From Cinnamomum chago (lineage: Eukaryota; Streptophyta; Magnoliopsida; Laurales; Lauraceae), in assembly GCA_038049695.1 (NCBI GenBank), contig CP142460.1, forward strand, positions 35,746,001 through 35,810,000: DNA of 64,000 nt. The letters run 5' to 3'. The number at the start of each line of letters is the position of its first letter. Positions within the stretch are counted from its first letter, which is position 1. Of the stretch, positions 56,158-64,000 are shown one piece after another. The notes beneath the pieces are model-generated. The model searched no databases. It had not been told where the DNA came from and saw only the letters and a program-made list of their open reading frames with translations. A program made the position numbers and the translations under genes.

Positions 56158-58064
56158 CTTGAACATGCGACCAAGCTCCTCAACGCATTCCATTACCAGC
56201 TGTTGATGACCCAGAACCTTTCGGCTCTTCATAATTCGCACAATTGATGCATCAATAACATATCTTATATCCTTGTCAACAGTCTTCAATAACTTTCTTC
56301 TTCTCGTCCACTGGTGGGAGAGGAATCTATTCCAACAGATCCATTTCAAGTTGTTAACTTAAAAATTAAGTGTATAAAGATGGAAATAGCAAACATGTAA
56401 TTGAGATAACAATTCAAAGCAAAGAAAATTAACCCCCACGTTGATCCTCCTCAATTTGTCGGTAAACTTGGAATTGAACTCAAAGTAATCTGTAGGGGAG
56501 ATTGTTTTAGTATTTGGCTCTTTATTTAGAATTTTATACTTCGCGCATGACAGAGAATGCAGTAATCTGGCAATGTCCTCATCGGTCAAGTTTAGTTGAG
56601 TCATGATCTCCGAATAACTCAGTCTATCTGAAGCATTAAATAATAGCAGAACTGAGGCCTGTTTAACCAAAACAAAAAAGCTCAAGCATGCACTTTCAGT
56701 CCCAAAGAATACAATCAGCACATACATTTGTTAGGGAAGAAAGATTAAAGACTTGACTGCTAAAAAGTATGAAGAAAGTTCAACGAACTCAACTGCTAAG
56801 AAGTCTGCTAGGTTGATCTAAAACATGATCCAAACTAAAATATGAATGACAACATCATTGACAATTGTTAATATATTTTCACTATCAAAATTTATCGTAG
56901 TGTCAAGTACATCTAAGAAGTGGGGTTTATCCACCTCTCATCAAGGTACGCTGTCAAACAGAGCATCCTCTTGATGAGCCAGAACTCTCATAATATCACT
57001 CAATACATCTAAGAAGTGGGGTTTATCCACCTCTCATCAAGGTAACCTGTCAAACAGAGCATCCTCTTGATGAGCCAGAACTCTCATAATATCACTCAAA
57101 TTGGTTGACATTCGGAGCACACTTTGAAAAAAAAAAAAGAAGCATGCTAATAAAAACAATACCTATAGAATTCGGCGAAAAGGTCTTTATCGCTAATATA
57201 TGCAAGCAATTTTACCACCTGTAGATTATTTGAGATTATAGATGAAGTACAAGCAGTTTCAGAAGCTGTGGAAAATTAACATCAAGTAAATAGGTAACAT
57301 GGAAAAAAAATCAGAAGTTATTTTTTCAAGCATCTCCTCAATCGCTTCGTCACTTAATTTTTCACTTCCACCCTTTTTAAGTATATTATCACAAAATGTA
57401 GCCAGTAACTTTGCACTAGAACTGCCTGCAACACCTTTGTTGCAAAACACCTCAAAAGCCTCTTTCATTGCCTACAAATGCAACTAGTGACTCAGAGTAG
57501 TTCAGATCTAAGTCAAACAGCTGGACATCAATCTCGAATACAAACCTTATGGAAAAGGGAGTGATTCATGAAGCAATCATTAACATACGCCAAATATTAT
57601 AATAACCAGAACAGCACTTGTGCATAATTAATAAAGTTAAAACAATAAACCACTATAATAATGCCTTTTAAATTTTAATAGCAACAAGAAAGCCAAAGGA
57701 TTTACTCTTTTTTGGATAGGTGGCCAAAATTTCTGCACTTAAAACTATGGAGAAGTTACTAGTTATTTCTACAAGAAATATTGGCTGATTTTCATCTTCT
57801 GTTAATGCTGAATTTCAACTTTTGAGAAATAAGTAGAACTTACCTTCTTGCTACTTGCCGCATCTTCTGCTTGTTTAACCAGAGCAGTACCTTCAGCAGT
57901 AACATGCTGAATCACACAAACAATTAGGAACATGCATATGATACCTTATAAATCCAGAATGCAAGCTTAGTAAAAGTTCTCACCTGCTTAAAAATATGAG
58001 AAATAGGTTCCAAGCCACGGGGTATTTTAGAAAAGAGTCTAAACATCCTTGAGAGATCATCCAC
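56158..58064 (-). pseudogene. CUL1: CULLIN1 gene fragment captured by the CACTA element
   Basis: Cullin-1 is the scaffold of SCF ubiquitin ligases: its N-terminal half binds SKP1/F-box and its C-terminal half binds RBX1 and accepts NEDD8. Exons in transcription order: 58064-57984 (27 codons, [11 protein letters not shown]), 57906-57844 (21 codons, HVTAEGTALVKQ), about 57598-57546 (partial, AYVNDCF), 57471-57322 (50 codons, [13 protein letters not shown]), 57218-57163 (56 bp, KLLAYISDKDLF), 56658-56440 (73 codons, [15 protein letters not shown]), 56326-56158 (169 bp, with the neddylation motif [16 protein letters not shown]). Introns are retained with mostly normal GT/AG sites, so capture was from DNA. 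Missing: the N-terminal ~half, part of the third exon, about 130 residues between FYR and ASVLLLF (including the LARRLL region), and the last ~35 residues of the winged-helix domain. Disabling changes: an extra base at 56281 shifts frame before DKDIRY, and the donor after exon 4 reads ATAACT instead of GTAACT (57321-57316). Confidence 0.93.
56908..57099. repeat. 96-bp tandem duplication
   Basis: 56908-57003 and 57004-57099 differ only at GTACGC versus GTAACC. It lies where the missing CUL1 exons (LARRLL region) should be and does not encode recognisable cullin sequence. Confidence 0.95.
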
Positions 58065-61000
58065 CTAATATAGTGAAGACATGACAATTCAGTTCAATGC
58101 ATTGTAAGTCAGTTTTGATGGGTTGCTTGGCAGCTCATTTTTCAAGGCTTATACTCTTTTCATTTAAGCCTTTTCCCCACTCTAAGGAAGTAATAGTTTT
58201 ATGTATTAAAAAAATGATGAACGTCCGAAAAGTGGCTCACATCATGATAAAAAAAAAGTCCACACCATATTGTCATTCACCAAACTGCCCTAAAATTCAT
58301 TTTTCAAGTTAAAGAAGAGGTTTTAACTTTTATATTGAGCAAGCTACTTGCACTGCACCAGCTGTGCATCACAGGCCCCACCAATATTTTCTGTTTGCCC
58401 TTTGCTGTGCTAAAAGGTATACATATGTAGGGTTGCAAATGGGTTGGGTCCAGAATGCAACGATGGTGTATCTGGATCCGGATTCAGAACCTGTCAGATG
58501 GATCTGGTCACTGTCCCGACTTTACCTACGGGTATGGGTTCGTTCTGACTCAAGCATGGAGGTAGATCATCTTCATCGACTCAAATTAGTTGAAGAGTTT
58601 TACTTCTACCTCTTATCTTACAAGTCCACTGAATGGATTGATCACACATGGAGAACTGAGTAGAGTAGAGGGAAGGATGAAAATGATGAAGAAAGTATTA
58701 CACGAGTGATCATGGAAGGCTACTTTTAGTCATTTTGAAAGCCATCAGAAGTTCTGAAAAAAAATAATAAATCAAGGGCAAATATGCATTCCTTTCATAT
58801 GTACCCCTAGGAGAAATCAACATTTTAAATAGTAGAATAATTCTTAAAAAAAAACACACACACACACACACACACTTAGAAAAGGTATATATGTAAATAG
58901 TAGAATAAAAAGATCCTACGCTTCAGCAAATGAATAGACTGCAGTTGACTTATGGGCCTATTTCCACATGAGTCCGTTATCATTCAGTGACCCATACTGC
59001 TCATCTGATGAGTTGCATTATAAATGGCAGGCACCTCAAATTACAGGAGTGGCAAGCAAGGTGGTCCCCTAAGGGAAAAAACTCTGGTATCCACCCTTCC
59101 TCAAATAAATCTTCTGGTATATGCCTTTGAACAAAGAGATGGTTGGTAAAAGAATACACTCAGTCAGTAAAGAAAGAGGTAGAATCATCTTCCAATCTGG
59201 GCAAATTTCAGGCATCTTTCATCACAGTGAGGTCATCAGCCTGATCACTAAATCATGGCCCCGCATTTATATAATTGGGCACCTTAGCAAACTATACATT
59301 TGCCAACGTGATCCATACTTCCTCACCCAAATAAAATCCAACTATCCATCAACTGGAAAATTCAAACATAGTCTCCACTTGACACTGCTGAATTAAGTTC
59401 TCCAGATTTTCCAAAACATATAAATAGTAATGATACATAGGACAGAGGTCCCTAACTACATAGTTTTCTAACAAAGTACATGGGTTCCACTGTTTGATGT
59501 TACACTGCACATTTCTGTGGGAAAATAAAATCGAAAAGAAGACAAATAGAAGTACATCATGCAACAGAAAGCTCTAGATAAACATAAAAGACATTTGCAC
59601 CACAACTTTTTTTGAACTTTTTCAATGTGTAACATGACTTGCATCTGCAACTCGTGATTGCAATTCTAGTCTCGGAATTGTTAAAATGGTAAGTAATATT
59701 TCTTTCCTGTCTTCTGACAAGCAAAGGGCAGCCACTTTGTTGGGATTGGGACCACATCGGCCCCTTGTCGGACCATGGGGGCGTTTAATGTTTATGTAAT
59801 GAGAGGATTCTACACCGAGTAGATTTTCTTTTCCGTAGTAAAGAGGTATTTTGCATTCATATCTCTCCCATAAAAAATCTAAATCCTTTTGAGCTAAGAA
59901 AATCAGTTTATTTTTTTTCTTTTTCGAGTAGAAGAATGTCGCCTCAAGCAATATTTAGAGTGGGCTACATAGAAGAATGTCGCCCAGGCCCACCACTTCC
60001 AGCCAGGGGTTTTGTCCAAGTCACTCCCAACGATGATTTGGTGGTCAACAACTCTACAGAAAACAAACTGCAGGCAGAAGGATAAAATCTTAGTTGGGAG
60101 GGCCCAACCAGTGCGATCCAGTGCCATCTATAGACCCACCAAGACACAACCTACTAGTAGAACTGTAGAACATTTGGACGGAATTTCTCTTGCCATGAAC
60201 TCCAAATAGAAATGCAGATGCTGTTTATGGAAACTCTGAATTCCCTATTTGGTTTACTTTGAAGAGTGAAAATTAGCAAAGCTAGCCATATGAATCGTCA
60301 CTCCAAAAGAATACAAATGGTTCTAAGTGAGTTTCCCAAAAAGCAGAGGTAGATGTAAATATACACATTTATATACTATTATGACTAACCCCATATTCTA
60401 CTCTCAGATAGAAGGATAGAAATAGGTTGGAACACCAGATCTACTTTGGAAGTAGCATAGATGAAGGATGCCAATGGTTACAAATCTAGTCCTGTGCCAA
60501 TGCCTGACCAACACCAAAAAAGCCTACCCTAAATCAATTTTTCATCACACTTGACAACCAATTTAAAATACAACCATCAGTTAAAATACAAATCTAAACC
60601 CTATTGCAAGAAAACAGTTACAAAATCTAGAAAACCAAAAACAATTATTTTCCTGATCTTTTCCTCAAAATTTCATAAAATTCCCATCAAATGGCTGCCA
60701 AAATATAGCTGTCATTCACAAAAAACAGAGCAAATGCGCCCATGTTTTTTATTTTGTGTCCATGCCTAATGTAGGTGATATGGTGGCATAAGGCAACCAT
60801 ATGGCCCAAAAATACAGTGGTGATCAACCTTAGAAATATGTAAAGAGTTTATGCATAGCCAAGAAATCATGGAGCTATAGGACTAAAGATAACTTTAATA
60901 AAAGATCATGAGTACAATATCTTTTGTACATTGTAAGAAAAAAAAATCAACTGTGAGAAACATTACATAAATACAGATGTGTGTGCATAAAAGGGTTTTG

Positions 61001-62043
61001 TAGATATAATACAATACTCAACCTTGAATTACATTTTTAATTGTTGAACCCTTGCCCTAGCCCTAGGATTGAATTGTGCTTAAAAACTTCATTGGTGGTG
61101 GTGATGCAACCCATTCACAACCCAGCACAAATTTTTGCCATATTAGGTAAGTTTACTCTTTAAATCTTAATCACAAGTAAAATACAAGTTGAGAATTTTC
61201 AGCAAAAAAGAAAAAAAAAACACAATACAAGTTGAGAATAAGATCCCAGAATTTCCACCATGGCTCTTCACAAATCATATCTCCATTAAATCATTTATAC
61301 TAATGTAACTGCTACTTAGAAAAGAGTAGCAGGGTCTCTAGTGCACCCATCACATTCACCTTGCAATAGTTAGCCTATCATTTATGCATTAAAAATCATG
61401 CAGTCCAAAATTCAGATAAATATCTACAACAGCCGTAAATGCGGATAATGCACTTCCATTCAGTCTGCTAATTAGACTAGAAAGTACACAAATACATCCA
61501 AGCAGAAGAACATCTCAGTAATCATCAAATTACAAAAGACACTTAGAATGCAGACAAATAGATCCACAAAGAAAAGAAACCAAAACTTTATACTCATTGT
61601 GAAATCTATAAATAGTTGAACTCCTAAGCACACAACAACTAACCAAATTCTCTCCTCAACACTTGTGCAGTAGCAGTGAAATGTATTTGATATCAAACGA
61701 CAGCTACAGTATGGGATACCTAAAAGTTATATATCCAGATTGGTGCTCTGTTTCATCTTTTTCATTGCCTCCATTGGGTACCCCACATGTAAAATTACTA
61801 CAGTTTTCTCTCAGATTATATCCTGATTTAGGTGGACATTGCAGAGATGCAATACTTTAATTATGTACAGCCCCCATTGAACCTTAAAACTAATTTACTA
61901 AAACTATATGAAGAAGATTTCTTCATGTTAGGTTCTGAAAGATAAAGACCAATTTATTGTCTTTTTTTTTAAAATGAAAGACCAAATTATTGTTGCAAAT
62001 GATAATCTCAAATAATTTGCCCACACCCCAAGGAAGGAATACC
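58065..62043. other. CACTA interior without recognised genes
   Basis: About 4 kb of AT-rich, non-coding sequence. I searched by eye for N-terminal cullin motifs on the minus strand and found none. A (CA)n microsatellite is at 58855-58875. GTAGGGTTGCAAATGGGTTGGG-like sequence near 58429 resembles one end of a hAT-type MITE, but no partner end was found. A near-repeat AGAAGAATGTCGCC occurs at about 59931 and 59971. Confidence 0.5.
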
Positions 62044-62600
62044 TTTTTTTTTTTTTTGCTGAATGATAAATTTTTATTAAAAAAGAAAAGGGGTAGAGCC
62101 CCCAGGACAAGGAGAAGAAAGAAAACAACCAGAAAGACTTTCACAGAAATAGGAGAGGCACCAGCCAACAGAAAAATAAAATAGCTGAAAGAGAGATCCA
62201 TCCGACAGGGAGAAGAAGAAAACTCCACAGCACCTTATAGCACTGCAAATAGCAATTACTGGTCAAACCTATAGCACTAGCACAAGGAGGGCACCAGCAC
62301 GAGACAAAACAGAGCACAACACAACAAAGAGCTTCTAAACCAGCAGCAGGAAGACACATAGCCACAGCACAGCTCACACAGAGATAGACATTGGAGAGCA
62401 CTACACTACAACACTGCAGAAAACTGCAAAGAAGTAGCAGAAAAGCACCTCACTAAGCAGAGAAGACGACCCAGCAATACAAGGCTCTGCCATGCCTTCA
62501 CTACATTTTTGAGAGAACTGAGAGCAGACCCCCTTAATCCACAGATGATAATGAAATAGCACCAAATTTGCCAAGCGAATCATAACTAAATAAATACAAG
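62044..62600 (-). mobile_element. 5'-truncated LINE 3' end
   Basis: On the minus strand a T/G-rich tail ends GGGGGCTCTACCCCTTTTC, TTTTTAATAAAAATTTATC, then a run of 14 A (plus-strand T14 at 62044-62057). This 'GGGGCTTTACCCC...AATAAA...poly-A' ending is typical of plant L1 3' UTRs. The 5' limit is a guess. I could not find the flanking duplication of AAGGAAGGAATACC. Confidence 0.5.
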
Positions 62601-63051
62601 GCAGATTGTCTCATTTTCCACTTTGCACAATGAACAAGTATCGGATAGACAACTTGACAGACATCACCCTTAATTAAATTGTGAACTGTCAAGACTTGAG
62701 AGTTTGCCTATGACTGCTAGCCCCGAAAATGCCTCAACCCTTGAACGAGTAAGGTCATGCAAATAAAACCACACAACGGGCTTGATCCAGACTGGGAACA
62801 TTAGCCTTACAGAAAGAATTAGATTAAAAAAATGTAGTAACTTTGAGGAGTTTGGACCTCATGACACTGGTGATTTTCTAGGAGCGAGGCTCACAAGTCC
62901 CAGATTTCATTAACATCTTCTTACTAAATACCCACATGAAACCCATATCTTATCTTCATCAGATTCTCATATTCAGTTGAGAACTCATACTCACAAAAGA
63001 TAAAGAGAAGAATTGAATAGAAAACCCGTAAAACCCTAAAAAATTCGTACC

Positions 63052-63330
63052 TTGGAGATGCCGGAGAGACAGACACAGGAGTTCCTAAAAAATGAAGACG
63101 GAGGAGACAGAGGATGGAGCCTTGCTTTGGAGAAGACAGAGGATGGGCTCTTTGCTTTGGAGATAAGGAAGTTCAGAAAAATGAAAATGAAGAAGACAGG
63201 GGATGGGCTCGCTGCTTTGGAGATGCATGAGAGACAAAGATGGAGGAGGTCCGGAAAAATGAAGACGGAGAAGAGAGAAGATGGGCTTGTTGCTTTGGAG
63301 ATGCTAGAGAGATGAAGACGAAGGAAGAGA
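63052..63330 (+). repeat. GA-rich tandem array near the right end of the CACTA element
   Basis: Units of roughly 60-78 bases, each starting TTTGGAGATG and holding AAAAATGAAGACGGAG and GATGGGCT(C/T)G(C/T)TG, about four to five copies. Both strands read open across it only because of the repeat composition. Such arrays are common inside CACTA ends. Confidence 0.75.
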
Positions 63331-63654
63331 TGCAAGTATCCTGTGAGAGATGAGAAGGGTTAGGGGTTTGGCCATTTGCGACCTTAATGGAGGAGGAATC
63401 GTCCATTAGAGGGAGCCAGCATAGATGGTGGTGTTGGAAGAGAGGAGGGATTGGGAGGGAGGGGAGGTGAGGGATTTCAGTTTTTGGTGCGGCGGGAGAG
63501 CAGATCGAGCGCAGCGCGGGAGGGGAAAAGGGGAAAGGGAAAAGAGGAAAAAAAAACGTGGGAAGGGAAAAGTAGAAAAAAACGTGTTGGGGGGGGGGGG
63601 GTGGGGTTAAGGGCTTTAGCAATGTGATTTTTTCTCTTTTTATTATTTTGATAC

Positions 63655-63838
63655 CATTGTAACACATTACTAATCGTCACAAAATATCCAATAAATGTTA
63701 CAAAATAATTCAAGTATTTACAAAGATATTTACTAACGGTTATGAATATTGCTAACGGATAATAAATGTGACAAATTACCTAACGGAAATATTTGCGTTA
63801 CTAATAAGAAATCTCAAATGTTGCAAAATCACCCAAAT
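63655..63838. repeat. Right subterminal repeats of the CACTA element
   Basis: TTACTAATCG, TTACTAACGGTTA, TGCTAACGGAT, CCTAACGG and CGTTACTAATA, the same words as at the left end in the opposite arrangement. Preceded by a 13-G run at 63589-63601. Confidence 0.75.
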
Positions 63839-63847
63839 GGTGTAGTG

Positions 63848-64000
63848 AGGGGGATCTCCAAGTCGGTGGATCAGACAGACAGGGTTATCCAAGCTTAGTG
63901 GTGCCGACTCATAGGTCAAATGACAATATCAAACATATATGAAATACATCAAGTGCAAGTACATAAATGGGCGGGGCAAGAATGCTCAAGGCACGACTGT
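63848..64000 (-). repeat. Continuation of LTR D3
   Basis: AGG (the second TSD copy), then GATCTCCAAGTCGGTGGATC, ATCCAAGCTTAGTG and GCCGACTCATAGGTCAA, as in D1 8605-8665. Confidence 0.85.

Larger units (their letters stand above)
55303..63847. mobile_element. CACTA (En/Spm) transposon carrying CUL1 exons, 8545 bp, no transposase seen
   Basis: Terminal inverted repeats CACTACACC (55303-55311) and GGTGTAGTG (63839-63847); 3-bp TSD AGG (55300-55302 and 63848-63850). The CACTA terminus with a 3-bp TSD defines the superfamily. The insertion interrupts the D3 LTR exactly where D1 and LTR A have the uninterrupted GGGAGAGGGAT (32371-32381), a paralogous empty site. Both ends carry TAACGGTTA-type subterminal repeats in both orientations, as transposase-binding arrays do in this superfamily. 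I see no TNP2 or TNPA-like coding sequence. Inside are cullin-1 exons with introns, a 5'-truncated LINE, and a GA-rich tandem array. It appears to be a non-autonomous gene-carrying (Pack-CACTA type) element. Confidence 0.9.
53999..64000 (-). mobile_element. D-type LTR D3, interrupted by a CACTA element and leaving the window
   Basis: Starts TGTCGCGACCCCAAACCGG and follows D1 through TAGTGGGTCAGACACGA, the 92-bp array and the GGGATCCAAACTGCAGCTGG module. It is split at 55302 by the CACTA element and resumes at 63848 with GGGGATCTCCAAGTCGG, as in D1 (about 8600). Whether it is a solo LTR or part of a full element cannot be seen. Confidence 0.85.

Noticed and set aside
56158..58064. Functional CUL1 gene
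   Set aside because: Missing N-terminal half, internal exons and C-terminus, plus a frameshift and a lost splice donor, and it lies wholly inside a transposon.
58429..58460. hAT-type MITE inside the CACTA element
   Set aside because: Only one end-like sequence was seen; no partner inverted repeat or 8-bp TSD found.
62044..62057. Processed pseudogene poly-A tail
   Set aside because: The upstream sequence matches the style of a plant LINE 3' UTR, not a known mRNA; no flanking duplication found either way, so listed as a LINE with modest confidence.

Overview
This is a repeat-filled stretch of a flowering-plant nuclear genome, most likely a eudicot with a large genome; I cannot name the species. 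The evidence is plant-type Ty3/gypsy chromovirus polyproteins, tRNA-iMet and Athila-type primer sites, 1.7-4 kb LTRs, a CACTA DNA transposon, and exons of a plant-type CULLIN1 gene with introns. I see no intact host gene, rRNA, tRNA gene or CRISPR array.

Almost everything is a set of nested insertions, readable from 5-bp target-site duplications (TSDs). From left to right: a gag-bearing Ty1/copia-like element (1-4071, minus) sits in the 3' LTR of a minus-strand chromovirus 'A' (4072-34484). That LTR also holds a plus-strand gypsy element 'C' (5964-17976), whose 5' LTR holds a 4-kb solo LTR 'D1' (7104-11128). The A pol gene is split in its reverse transcriptase by a young, complete, Athila-primed, pol-less element 'E' (20823-29165, TSD ATGGT). 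A itself appears to sit in a relative's LTR (34485-34651) beside a possible LTR 'G' (34652-35714). Next is a decayed plus-strand chromovirus 'F' (35715-47940), split in RNase H by a solo LTR 'K' (35921-43058, TSD TGTGT), which contains solo LTR 'D2' (36412-40461, TSD GTAAC).

From 47941 to 53998 there are LTR fragments and a Tat-like element 'I' (LTR 48516-51680 interrupted by a copia-type LTR 'H'; a PBS-like site; leader repeats; a 211-aa basic ORF). From 53999 to the end is a third D-type LTR, 'D3', interrupted by an 8545-bp CACTA element (55303-63847, TIR CACTACACC, TSD AGG). The CACTA element has no visible transposase but carries seven exons or exon pieces of a cullin-1 gene on the minus strand, with introns retained.

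Two signals stand out. First, the CACTA element carries a disabled CUL1 fragment. Second, several unrelated or distantly related LTR families carry clusters of short CpG-centred palindromes at similar places in the LTR, and each family mostly uses its own palindrome: GGTCGACC, CCGATCGATCGG, CGCTCGAGCG or GGCGTCCGGACGCC.
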